Shown here: positions 9,007 to 16,695 of the stretch, in pieces
Layout of the letters: every line of letters starts with the position of its first letter
Position numbering within the stretch: the stretch's first letter is position 1
NCBI GenBank assembly: GCA_003695705.1
Contig: RFHU01000040.1
Coordinates: 1 to 35,613, forward strand
Direction: 5' to 3'
DNA from: Planctomycetota bacterium
Lineage (GTDB): Bacteria > Planctomycetota > J058
DNA: 35,613 nucleotides
Made by a program: the position numbers and the translations under genes
Notes under the pieces: generated by a model
What the model was told of the DNA's origin: nothing
The model's input: only the letters and a program-made list of their open reading frames with translations
The model's database searches: none

Positions 9007-9519
9007 ATGAACTTCGTCCCCGACATCGAGGGTCAGGCGAGGGGGGGTCCCGCGGTCGAGAGCGCCTTTCGGGCCGTTGCGGACGACCTCGGCCTCGTGC
9101 TGCGCGGAGGCCGGGACGGGGTCCTCCGCTGCGAATACACCCCTGGCTCCTACGAGCCGATCGAGTTCGCATTTCGCTTTCCCGAGGGGCTGGGGATCCT
9201 GGCGGTGGAGGGTGCGCTGGCTACCTTCGAGGGGCAGCCGAGCGAGGAATTGCGCCTCGCCATCAACTACTTGAACGCCGAGGTGCAGACGTATCGCTTC
9301 TACGTGAGCGAGGGGGAGGGACCGAGCGACTCGGTGCTGCTCGTGCGCCACGATTTGCTCCCCAACCTCGACGAAGCGCCCCCCTTTCACCCGCGGGAGC
9401 TGCGACAGATCTTGGCCGGGCTCTGCGCGCAGAAGGCCATCTTCGCCGACACCCTTCTGCAGATTCAGGAGGGGCGTCCCTGGAGGCTCGTCAAGGATGC
9501 GCTGCGCGCGCTTCGGTAG
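9007..9519 (+). CDS. Uncharacterised protein with YbjN / secretion-chaperone-like pattern
   Basis: The protein has 170 residues and starts at an ATG without a visible Shine-Dalgarno (upstream GGCTCCACCACC). A TTTAGG/TAGGCT hexamer 8-15 bases before the ATG could be a -10 giving a nearly leaderless message; this is speculative. I see no signal peptide or membrane segment. The mix of amphipathic strands and helices (strand-rich middle, then RELRQILAGLCAQKAIFADTL) resembles the YbjN/CesT-like fold, in which small dimeric alpha/beta proteins bind partners. The N-terminal 140 residues of the next gene show the same order of motifs (a helix with LN, a strand pair, a long helix, then a short GxxxW end), so the two may be paralogues. 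Function unknown. Confidence 0.7.
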   Translation: MNFVPDIEGQARGGPAVESAFRAVADDLGLVLRGGRDGVLRCEYTPGSYEPIEFAFRFPEGLGILAVEGALATFEGQPSEELRLAINYLNAEVQTYRFYVSEGEGPSDSVLLVRHDLLPNLDEAPPFHPRELRQILAGLCAQKAIFADTLLQIQEGRPWRLVKDALRALR

Positions 9520-9590
9520 CGTTCTGCCGAGGAGCAGAGGGAGGCCGACTCCTTTGCGTCTTGGGCACGTCGTACCGTCGTGCAATGGCG

Positions 9591-9608
9591 CGATCGCGCA
9601 CGCGATCG
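9591..9608 (+). repeat. Perfect dyad just before the ribosome site of the HEAT-repeat gene
   Basis: CGATCGCG-CA-CGCGATCG is an 8-bp perfect inverted repeat with a 2-base centre. It ends directly against the GAGGGGAG ribosome-binding region of the gene starting at 9622. It could be an operator, or an RNA hairpin limiting ribosome access. Confidence 0.5.
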
Positions 9609-9621
9609 AGGGGAGCGGCTC

Positions 9622-11781
9622 GTGAGCACCTTGCAGGAGGACGTCGCCCGCGGCCTCGGGGCGCAGGGGCTGCGCGTCGAAGAGGATCGAGGGGGCCTCG
9701 TGGTCCGCGATCCGGGGGGCCAGCACGTGGTCAGCGTGTGGGTCGACGAGACCGAGCGCGTGGTGCGGGCCGAGGAAGTCCTCTGCTACCCGGTCGACGA
9801 CTTCTCCGAAGAGCTGTGCGTCGCCATGGATCAGCTCAACGAGGCGCGGGTCGGTCTGACGATCAGCTACCAGGAGCAGCAGCGGGCGCTGGTGGCCGCC
9901 ACCGTGTGGACTTCGCCCAGTCGCAGTCCGAGCAGCAACCAGCTGCACCTCCTCGTGGCCCTACTCCACGAGGCGCGGGAGCGCGACGCGGACGCGCTCA
10001 CGCGCATCGCCGACGGAGAGGCCACCTGGTTCGACGTCGCCGACGAGCTGGTGGGCGCGTCCCGCGCCCCCAGGGTTCGGCCCGCGCGCGACGGCTTCGT
10101 CAGCAGCGAGCCGCCCACGCGCGCCTTTGGCGCGCCGGCCTGGGGCGAACCGCCGACGCGGCCGCTGGACCAGGTCGACGGCGCCTTGGAGCCCCGGGCG
10201 ATCCAGCGCGGGGCCACCGCTCGGCTCGACGCCGGCGATTTCCAGCCGCGCCGCACCGAAGGGGTGGGCGCGCGCCGCGCCCGCGCTCGCGACGACGAGC
10301 CCGAGCGCCCTTCGCGCGCCCACTCGCGGATCGCCTTCCAGATGGCCGTGAGCGCGGCCGAGCCCAAGGGGCCGCCGAAAGTCGACCTTGCCGCCGAGCA
10401 CCTGGGCCTGGGCCACCGGCTCATGCGCTGCTTCGGCTACTTGCTGGTCTTCGCCTTCGTCCTTGGCCTCGGGCTCCACTTCGGCCACACCTTTCGCCCG
10501 GACATCTTCAGTCTCGAGGTGTGGCTCCCGCGCGAGACCCACGACGCGAGCAGCCTGGAGGCGGAGTACCGGCGTCGCAGCGCCATGCAGCCCGGCCGGA
10601 CCCTCTTGGCCCTCGAGCTCAGCGACCCGCGCGACTTCGCTTCGCTCGGGGTGCGCCCCGACTTCGTCCGGCGCTCCCTCGAGGCGCTGGGCGACCGGCG
10701 GCGCGAGGTGCTCGAGGATCTGATCGTGCGCGGCGCCTCGGAGGAGGCGCGCAAGCGAGCCTACCGCCTCTGGCGCGAGCAGGGCTTCCACACCGCGCCG
10801 GGGGCCCGCCTGGGGCTCTTGCGCAAGCTGGCCGCGGCGAACATCCCCGAAGACGCGGTCGTGGTCTATCTGGCCAACGACCTGCAGGAGTCGCCGCCGA
10901 CCTTCGGAGAGGCCATCGAGGCACTCTCCTGGGCGCCCGGACCAGCCTGGCGAGCCCTGATCGAGTTCCTTGGAACGCCGGGCGAGGGCGCCGACGAGCG
11001 CGCGAAGGCTCTTGCGGCGCAGCTCCCGCGGGACACGGAGGACGCGGTCGTCCTGCGGGCGCTGATCGCCACAGGCCATGCGCCGGCGGACGCGCTGGCG
11101 CAGCTGGTGGACAAGCGTGGCCTCGAGTGGGCGCGCAAGGACGGCCACGAACTGCTCGTGAGCCTCGTCCGCAAGGATCCCCAGCAGGCTTCGGCGCTGC
11201 TGGCGGCCAAGGACGACGTCGAACGGCAGGTCTTGGCCGTGGAACTGCTCGCTGCGGCGGAGACCGAGGAAGCCAACGCGTTGCTCCTGCGCGCGCTGAA
11301 GGACCGGCGGCTGCCCACGCGGGTCCGCCTGGCCGCCATGTCGGGGGTGCGCAAGAACGCGCTGACCGAGGCCACTTGGGCCTTGGTGCTCGTCGTGTGC
11401 GGCAGCAAGGAAGAGAAGGCCCTGCGCGACGCCGCGCGGCGTGTGCTGGAGAAGATTCCCGCCGCGGAGGCCGTCGAGCAGCTCGAACCCTACCTCGCCG
11501 CCGAGCGGAAGTACGCCGTCCGGCACTACGCGGTCCTCGGCCTCGCGGCCCTCCAAGCACCGAGCGCGGTCCAGAAGCTCTTGGAAGTCTTTTCCCGCGA
11601 CCCGGACCTCAAGATCCGTCGCTTGGCCGGCAAGAAGCTCACCGAGGCGCTCGAGGACGAGGAGGCGCGGGTGATCCTCAGCCGCGCCCTCCCGCAGTTG
11701 CGCGAAATGGCCCGCAAGGAGCAGGACGGCGTGGTGCGCCGGGAGGCGTCCGAACTCTACCGGAGCTTGACCGGTCGCTGA
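9622..11781 (+). CDS. Membrane protein: YbjN-like domain, one transmembrane helix, HEAT-like repeats
   Basis: The product has 719 residues from a GTG at 9622 with GGGGAG six bases upstream. Residues 1-140 resemble the whole of the preceding 170-residue protein (YbjN/CesT-like pattern). Residues 140-260 form a Pro/Arg/Ala-rich linker with scattered charge. A single transmembrane helix lies near 271-289 (FGYLLVFAFVLGLGLHF). From about 320 onward the sequence is helical, and residues about 440-719 have the alternating Leu/Ala/Arg helices of HEAT or PBS-lyase-like repeats (for example LAAERKYAVRHYAVLGLAAL). It is probably a membrane-tethered scaffold with the N-domain on one side and the solenoid on the other; no enzyme motif is visible. 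It converges with glnS across a 37-base gap. The function is not recognised; the architecture is confident. Confidence 0.8.
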   Translation: MSTLQEDVARGLGAQGLRVEEDRGGLVVRDPGGQHVVSVWVDETERVVRAEEVLCYPVDDFSEELCVAMDQLNEARVGLTISYQEQQRALVAATVWTSPSRSPSSNQLHLLVALLHEARERDADALTRIADGEATWFDVADELVGASRAPRVRPARDGFVSSEPPTRAFGAPAWGEPPTRPLDQVDGALEPRAIQRGATARLDAGDFQPRRTEGVGARRARARDDEPERPSRAHSRIAFQMAVSAAEPKGPPKVDLAAEHLGLGHRLMRCFGYLLVFAFVLGLGLHFGHTFRPDIFSLEVWLPRETHDASSLEAEYRRRSAMQPGRTLLALELSDPRDFASLGVRPDFVRRSLEALGDRRREVLEDLIVRGASEEARKRAYRLWREQGFHTAPGARLGLLRKLAAANIPEDAVVVYLANDLQESPPTFGEAIEALSWAPGPAWRALIEFLGTPGEGADERAKALAAQLPRDTEDAVVLRALIATGHAPADALAQLVDKRGLEWARKDGHELLVSLVRKDPQQASALLAAKDDVERQVLAVELLAAAETEEANALLLRALKDRRLPTRVRLAAMSGVRKNALTEATWALVLVVCGSKEEKALRDAARRVLEKIPAAEAVEQLEPYLAAERKYAVRHYAVLGLAALQAPSAVQKLLEVFSRDPDLKIRRLAGKKLTEALEDEEARVILSRALPQLREMARKEQDGVVRREASELYRSLTGR

Positions 11782-11818
11782 ACCAGGCGGGCGGGCCCGA
11801 CGCAGGGCTCGGCCCAGC

Positions 11819-14158
11819 TCACCGCGCCTCGCCGCGCTCCTCGGCGAGTGCCGAGCGGAGGAGTTCGCGCGCCGTCTTGGGGTCGGCCTGTCCGCCGCTG
11901 CGTTGCATGACCTGCCCGAGGAAGTAGCCGAGGAGTTTCTCCTTGCCGCCGCGGTAGTCGGCGACGCGCTCCGGGTCCGCGGCCAGGACCGCCTCGACGA
12001 GGGGCCGCAACTCCGCGGGGTCGGTGAGCTGTCGCCAGCCCTTTCGTTCCACGATGGCGGCGGGTCGTTCTCCGCTGGCGAGCATTTCTTCGAACACGCG
12101 CCGAGCGAGCTTGGTGGAGAGGCGATTCGTCGCGACCAGTTCGACCAGTTCGGCCAAGGCCTCGCCGCCGAAGGGGAGCTCGCTGCGCGTCTTGAGGGCG
12201 CGCGCGACGTCGTTGACCACCCAGTTGGCCACCGCGCGTGGGTCGTCGTGGTGGCGCGTGGCCTCGGCGAAGAGGTCGGCCAACGCCGGCTCCGTGGCCA
12301 AGGTGCGGGCGTCCCCCCAGGGGAGGCCGCGGGCTTCGAAGGCCAGGAAGCGTTCGCGGGCCGCCGGAGGGAGGCCGGCGAGGTAGTCGTCGCGGCTCCG
12401 AGGGGCGGAACTCCTTCCGGTCGGGGCCTCGCGCCGAGGACGGGACGGAGCCGCCGGCCGGGAGCCCTTGGGCTGCGAGCGTTTCGCCCAGGAATCCCGC
12501 AGGCCGATGGTCCGGTTGAAGACGGGGGCGCCGGGGCTGGTGTCGACGGGGTCGGCAAAGAAGTAGCCCTGACGCTCGAACTGGAAGTGTTCCCCAGGTC
12601 CCGCGGTGGCCAGGCTGGGCTCCGCTTTGGCCCGGACCACGACGAGCGAGTCGGGGTTGAGGTCCTCGTGGTAGTCCCGCCCATCGGCGCCCGGGACCTC
12701 GGCGCGGAACAGGCGATCGTAGAGGCGCACCTCGACGTCGATGGCGTGGGCGGCCGAGACCCAGTGCAGCGTTGCCTTGGGGCTGCGCCCGTCGGGCGCG
12801 GCGCCGCCGCGGGTCGCCGGGTCGTAGGTGCAGCGGAGTTCCACCACGCGGCCCGCTTCGTCCTTGATGACCTCGTCGCAGACGATGAAGTAGCCGTAGC
12901 GGAGACGCACCTCGCGGCCCGGCGCGAGGCGCTTGTATTTCTTCGGCGGGTCCTCGCGGAAGTCGTCGCGCTCGATGAACAACTCGCGCGAGAAGGGGAC
13001 CTTGCGGCTCCCTTCGCGCGGCACGTCGTGCGGCCAGTAGCTGGCGTCGAGCTCCTCGCTCCGGTCCTCGGGGTAATTGGTGATGACCACCTTCAGCGGG
13101 TCGAGGACGGCCATCACGCGAGGGGCGCGATGGTTGAGGTCGTCGCGCACGCAGTGTTCGAAGAGTTGCACGTCGACGGTGCTGTTCGTCTTGGCGACGC
13201 CGATTCGTTCGCAGAAGGTCCTCAGGGCGTCGGGGGTGACCCCGCGGCGGCGAAGCCCGGAGAGGGTGGGCATGCGGGGATCGTCCCAGCCGGCGACGAT
13301 CCCTTCTTGGACGAGCTGAAGCAGCTTGCGCTTGCTCATGACCGTGTAGCTCAAGTCGAGTCGCGCGAACTCGATCTGTTCGGGACGGGCCGGAAGGTGC
13401 TCGCGGAGGTTGTCGATCACCCAGTCGTAGAGTTCGCGGTTGTTCTCGAACTCGAGGGTGCAGATGGAGTGCGTGATCCCCTCGAAGGCGTCGCTCAAGC
13501 AGTGGGTGTAGTCGTAGAAGGGGTAGACGCACCAAGTGTCCCCGGTGCGGTAGTGGGGACGCTTGCGGATCCGGTAGAGGAGGGGGTCCCGCATCTTCAT
13601 GTTCTTGGCGGCGAGGTCGATCTTCGCGCGCAAGACGTGGCTCCCCTCGGGGAACTCGCCGGCGCGCATGCGCCGGAACAGGTCGAGGTTCTCCTCCACG
13701 GATCGGTCTCGGTAGGGGCTTGGGCGTCCGGGCTCGGTGACGGTGCCGCGGAGGGCGCGGATCTCTTCTTCGCTGGAGCTGTCCACGTAGGCCTTGCCGG
13801 CCTTGATGAGCTCTTCGGCCAGTTCGTAGAGGCGTTCGAAGTAGTCCGAGGCGAAGTAGAGGTGGTCGCCCCAGTCGCAACCGAGCCAGCGGACGTCGCG
13901 TTGGATCGACTCGACGTACTCGGGGTCTTCGGTCTCGGGGTTGGTGTCGTCGAAGCGGAGATGGCAACGGCCTCCGAACTCTTCGGCCAGGCCGAAGTTG
14001 AGGAAGATCGACTTGGCGTGTCCGAGGTGCAGGTAGCCGTTGGGTTCGGGGGGGAAGCGGGTGATGACCGTGGAGTGCTTGCCGCTGGCCAGGTCGGCGG
14101 CGATGCGGTCACGGATGAAATCGGTCGCGGCGTTCGGCCGGGGCGAAGGTTGGGTCAC
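11819..14158 (-). CDS. glnS: Glutaminyl-tRNA synthetase with C-terminal YqeY/GatB-like domain
   Basis: This enzyme attaches glutamine to tRNA-Gln. It has 779 residues against about 550 for E. coli GlnRS. The catalytic core carries [14 protein letters not shown] (HIGH-type HLGH at 44-47) and the KMSKS-type loop M274-S-K-R277, followed by the two anticodon-binding beta-barrels to about residue 555. A Pro/Arg/Ser-rich linker leads to a helical tail from about 590, ending [20 protein letters not shown]. This is the YqeY/GatB C-terminal type of tRNA-binding domain, as known for Deinococcus GlnRS. The start is a GTG only 11 bases after the stop of the upstream gene at 14170, which implies co-transcription. 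No strong Shine-Dalgarno is seen, so translation may depend on coupling. Confidence 0.96.
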   Translation of the reverse strand: MTQPSPRPNAATDFIRDRIAADLASGKHSTVITRFPPEPNGYLHLGHAKSIFLNFGLAEEFGGRCHLRFDDTNPETEDPEYVESIQRDVRWLGCDWGDHLYFASDYFERLYELAEELIKAGKAYVDSSSEEEIRALRGTVTEPGRPSPYRDRSVEENLDLFRRMRAGEFPEGSHVLRAKIDLAAKNMKMRDPLLYRIRKRPHYRTGDTWCVYPFYDYTHCLSDAFEGITHSICTLEFENNRELYDWVIDNLREHLPARPEQIEFARLDLSYTVMSKRKLLQLVQEGIVAGWDDPRMPTLSGLRRRGVTPDALRTFCERIGVAKTNSTVDVQLFEHCVRDDLNHRAPRVMAVLDPLKVVITNYPEDRSEELDASYWPHDVPREGSRKVPFSRELFIERDDFREDPPKKYKRLAPGREVRLRYGYFIVCDEVIKDEAGRVVELRCTYDPATRGGAAPDGRSPKATLHWVSAAHAIDVEVRLYDRLFRAEVPGADGRDYHEDLNPDSLVVVRAKAEPSLATAGPGEHFQFERQGYFFADPVDTSPGAPVFNRTIGLRDSWAKRSQPKGSRPAAPSRPRREAPTGRSSAPRSRDDYLAGLPPAARERFLAFEARGLPWGDARTLATEPALADLFAEATRHHDDPRAVANWVVNDVARALKTRSELPFGGEALAELVELVATNRLSTKLARRVFEEMLASGERPAAIVERKGWRQLTDPAELRPLVEAVLAADPERVADYRGGKEKLLGYFLGQVMQRSGGQADPKTARELLRSALAEERGEAR

Positions 14159-14169
14159 GAGCGGCTCGT

Positions 14170-14784
14170 TCAGCGGAGGGCAGGGGAAGTGGACACGGGG
14201 ACGGCCGTGGCGGGGAACTCGCAGCGGTGGCGATCGAGGGGGATCGCCGCGTAGGAGCGGTAGACCGCCCCGGTGTGGTTGACCGCGTAGTAGCGGGACT
14301 GGTTGGGGTCGGGGTCCATGGGCGAAGCGATGGCGAGCCAGCGCTCTTCGGGCGCGGTGACCGAGACGCCGACCTGGAACACGAAGCGGTGCGCGAGGCC
14401 GCTGGCGAGGTCGGGGCCGATCAGCCCAGCCTGGCCGAGCTCGGCGAGGGTTCCGAAGTCGGGGCGACCATCGCCGTCGGGATCGCGCTCCTGGAAGCGT
14501 TGTTGGGCCTCCGCCAGGCGCCGCAGCTCCGCCACCACCTCGCGCTCGTCGGTGCCGCGGCGCAGTTTGGCGGCACCGTCCGACACGGCCGACGCGGCGA
14601 TGATGGCCGCAACGCAGGCGAGCGCCACGAGGACCCAGCCCACGGCGCACGAGAACACCGCGCCCGCGAAGGGCTCGGCGCGGGGTAGGGCGCCGGGGAG
14701 GAACTCGCCGCAGTGCCGACACTTGGCGGCGAAGCCGGGGAGCTCTTCGGCGCAGTGCGGGCAGGGCTTGGTGGGGGGGCGCAT
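14170..14784 (-). CDS. Zinc-ribbon, single-helix membrane protein with pseudopilin-like exterior domain
   Basis: The protein has 204 residues. The N-terminus is a short zinc ribbon with two Cys pairs ([20 protein letters not shown]). A hydrophobic helix at about 43-68 ([18 protein letters not shown]) follows, then an alpha-helix rich in Arg/Glu/Ala. The C-terminal part contains [16 protein letters not shown] followed by Gly-rich turns, as in the type II-secretion pseudopilin-like proteins common in Planctomycetota. No prepilin peptidase site (G-F-T-L-I-E type) is visible, so this is probably a tethered homologue and not a true pilin. It is directly upstream of glnS, 11 bases apart. Its ATG has no Shine-Dalgarno but is preceded by a good promoter that would produce a nearly leaderless transcript. 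Function unknown. Confidence 0.75.
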   Translation of the reverse strand: MRPPTKPCPHCAEELPGFAAKCRHCGEFLPGALPRAEPFAGAVFSCAVGWVLVALACVAAIIAASAVSDGAAKLRRGTDEREVVAELRRLAEAQQRFQERDPDGDGRPDFGTLAELGQAGLIGPDLASGLAHRFVFQVGVSVTAPEERWLAIASPMDPDPNQSRYYAVNHTGAVYRSYAAIPLDRHRCEFPATAVPVSTSPALR

Positions 14785-14792
14785 GCCGACCC

Positions 14793-14821
14793 ATTGACCG
14801 GCACGGGTCGCGCTTCGTCAA
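14793..14821 (-). promoter_or_regulatory. Sigma70-like promoter of the zinc-ribbon gene and glnS
   Basis: On the minus strand, TTGACG (14821-14816) is followed by a 17-base spacer and GTCAAT (14798-14793). The -35 matches at 5 of 6 bases, the -10 at 3 of 6. Predicted transcription would begin around 14786, only a couple of bases before the ATG at 14784, which fits the missing ribosome site. Confidence 0.45.
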
Positions 14822-15023
14822 GCCCGCCGGCGGGCGGGCAGCCGTCGAAGGCCCCGCGCGCCAAGTCCGGGAGCCCGCGCCGCGGGTCCCCTCGGGCGTT
14901 GGCGTCGTGAGACCTGCCCGCCCCGGGCCGGGCGGTGCGCGACCGCGAGGCGTCGTGTCGCCTGCACCTTCGTTGGCCCGCGGAGCAGGAAGCTCTTCCG
15001 GGGGTCCCCGGAGCCGGGGGGGG

Positions 15024-15045
15024 CCTCGGGCGACGAGGCCCGAGG
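15024..15045 (-). terminator. Hairpin, possible terminator of the RdgC-like operon
   Basis: A perfect 8-bp inverted repeat with a 6-base loop lies about 175 bases beyond the stop at 15220. There is no U-tract on either strand, so termination by this element alone is uncertain. Rho, encoded in this window, could act instead. Confidence 0.35.
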
Positions 15046-15219
15046 GCGCCCTGCGCAAGCGGCCGAGCGCCCGGGGGGCTCAGGAGTTGGAGCTCCTCGG
15101 GGTCGGACGGACTCCGTGCCGCCTGGGCGCCTCGCGCAGAGACGCTGCCGTCGCGCGGAGTTCCCCGCGCTCTTTCGGAACGACTCCGAGCGGCGGAGCC
15201 GGACGTCGCGGGCGACCCG

Positions 15220-15777
15220 CTACGCCGTTCCCACCACCTGCCAGGCGCGTTCCAGCTTGGTGCGCACCCAGTCCCTGAGGCGGCCGACTTCGAGGGCCTC
15301 CCACTCGTCGTCGAGGCGCAGGGCGAGGAACTCGCGGAAGAGGCCGTCGACGATCTCGCGCAGCTCCTCCGCGGAGGACAGCTTGTCGGCGAGGGCGTCC
15401 TCGGGCTCCTCTTCCTCCGCCTGGGGGTCGACCACCTTGACTCCCGAGAGGTCGAGGGTCTCGGCGTCGAGGCCGAAGCTCCACTCCCGGGAGCCCTTGG
15501 CGACCACCAGGCGGGCCTTCTTGAGCAGGAGGCCCGCGGCGAGCGCGTTGGCCGCCTCGGGGCGGCCCGTCGGGTTGCCTCCGCGCAGGCTCGCCTTGAG
15601 CTCGTCGTCCTGCAGGCGCGCGAGCGAGAGGCCGTCGTCGACCGCGACGCCCACGGAACCGACGCCGTCGAGGTCGAAGTTGCCGCCTTCGACCTCGCAG
15701 CGGAACCAGAGCCAGGTGAGGAACTCGTAGGCGAGGAAGCTGCGCTCGAGCGCGAAGGCCAGTTCGTCGTTGCTCAT
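15220..15777 (-). CDS. Probable C-terminal half of a split RdgC-like protein
   Basis: The protein has 185 residues from an ATG at 15777, 17 bases after the stop of the RdgC-like gene upstream. Near the N-terminus, EFLTWLWFRCEVEGG resembles a segment I recall in long RdgC homologues. The middle (NALAAGLLLKKARLVVAKG, then a strand-rich WSFGLDAETLDLSGVKV) matches by eye the second half of E. coli RdgC, where a Glu-rich helix is followed by VVTKLALDW and a strand pair ending LKRLKF. RdgC is a DNA-binding ring protein that restrains RecA. Taken with its neighbour, the two proteins (211 + 185 residues) cover a complete RdgC-like length. An acidic patch (EEEEPEDALADK) sits at about 123-134. The call is inferred from pattern, not from an alignment. 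Confidence 0.55.
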   Translation of the reverse strand: MSNDELAFALERSFLAYEFLTWLWFRCEVEGGNFDLDGVGSVGVAVDDGLSLARLQDDELKASLRGGNPTGRPEAANALAAGLLLKKARLVVAKGSREWSFGLDAETLDLSGVKVVDPQAEEEEPEDALADKLSSAEELREIVDGLFREFLALRLDDEWEALEVGRLRDWVRTKLERAWQVVGTA

Positions 15778-15794
15778 GAGTCGGCTCCGGTGCG

Positions 15795-16430
15795 TCAGGC
15801 GACCGCCACCGGGGCGGAGCGGGTGGCGAGGTCCAGGGGACGGGCGTTCTTGAGTGGGTCGAGGCGCTCGGCGGCGCGCGCGAAGGCGGCGGCCTGGAGC
15901 CCCGGCAGACGCGGTGTGAGTTCGAGTTCGAAGCTGCGCTCGAAGAGCGAGCGGAAGGCCTCGACCACCGACTTCGAGGTGTTCTGGAGGAACACCCGGC
16001 GGCCGCGCAGGTTCCAGAAAACGCCGTAGGCCCGCTGGGCAGGGGGCGTTTCGGCGAGGAGCTGGCGCTTGACGTCCTGCTTGATCTCTCGCTTCTGGCG
16101 GGCGCTGAGGCGCTCGAGGCCCTCGGCTTCGAGGGCGGCGCGCCAGGCAATGGCCGTGTGGGCTTGCAGGAGGGGGCCGGGAACTCGGCGCGTGTCCACG
16201 CGGAAGGCGAAGAGCGCGTAGCGGCCGCGGAACACCTTTGCTACGTCGAAGTCCCCATCGAAGAGGTGGTCGGGGGCCACCCAGCCGTAGGTGGAGCCTT
16301 CTTCGATGGTATCGATCCCGGCGAAGGAGAAGGTCTCCAGGCGCTCCAGGATTCGTTCCTTGGTGGGGGTCGCGTTCTTGCCGCTCACGTCGAAACTGCG
16401 AAACGTGAGCGAACCCTTGCCGACGAGCAT
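15795..16430 (-). CDS. RdgC-like recombination-associated protein, N-terminal half
   Basis: The product has 211 residues from an ATG with GAGGAGG six bases upstream. E. coli RdgC has about 300. The N-terminal region (FAGIDTIEEGSTYGWVAPDH) corresponds to the GWVPP segment of E. coli RdgC. The following strand, helix with a PGPLLQAHTAIAWRAALE pattern, basic LSARQKREIKQDVKRQLLAE segment and FLQNTSKSVVEAFRSLF match the order of RdgC: pro-ser-pro strand, a Lys/Glu-rich helix, then a strand and the AEDTLALLRK-type helix. The C-terminal part of RdgC is missing here and appears to be encoded by the next gene 17 bases downstream. Expected role: binding double-stranded DNA and modulating RecA-dependent recombination. 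It is divergent from prkA; the 265-base gap has no clear promoter in this direction. Confidence 0.7.
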   Translation of the reverse strand: MLVGKGSLTFRSFDVSGKNATPTKERILERLETFSFAGIDTIEEGSTYGWVAPDHLFDGDFDVAKVFRGRYALFAFRVDTRRVPGPLLQAHTAIAWRAALEAEGLERLSARQKREIKQDVKRQLLAETPPAQRAYGVFWNLRGRRVFLQNTSKSVVEAFRSLFERSFELELTPRLPGLQAAAFARAAERLDPLKNARPLDLATRSAPVAVA

Positions 16431-16695
16431 GTTCGCCCTCCTCGTGTCGGGACTCGTTGTCTTCCAGTGGGGTGGGCCGTGCAGCGACGCCCATCGGAGG
16501 GCGGCGCCACAGCCCGGGCCGCGCCTGGCCTCCCGCCGCACGACCCGAGAACGCAGGCTACCCAGGCCATCCGACAGGCCCGGGATGGGCGCGGGATGGT
16601 CGTGGCGCGCGAGGCGCCATGTCGATCGTGCGCAAGGACTTGTCCTCCACGCCCCGGCCGGGGTCCAAGGTGTATCCTGAGGTGCGGAGGCCCCG

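Larger units (their letters stand above)
14785..15219. other. 435-base stretch without a recognisable gene
   Basis: Both flanking genes read leftward, so this stretch follows the RdgC-like pair and precedes the zinc-ribbon gene. Open frames here translate into Arg/Gly/Pro-rich sequence with no family resemblance and no ribosome sites. It holds the promoter at 14793-14821 and a perfect 8-bp hairpin, CCTCGGGC-GACGAG-GCCCGAGG, at 15024-15045, which may end the upstream operon's transcript although no T-run follows. Nothing else is recognised. Confidence 0.6.

Noticed and set aside
5019-9026. A 1335-codon open frame on the minus strand across the TPR, GH3 and gltX genes
   Set aside because: It is antisense to or out of frame with recognised genes and reads as Arg/Pro/Gly-rich sequence. 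Long spurious frames are expected at this GC content.
14907-15278. A 123-codon plus-strand frame
   Set aside because: It has low-complexity Arg/Gly/Pro composition, no ribosome site, and runs antisense into the RdgC-like gene.
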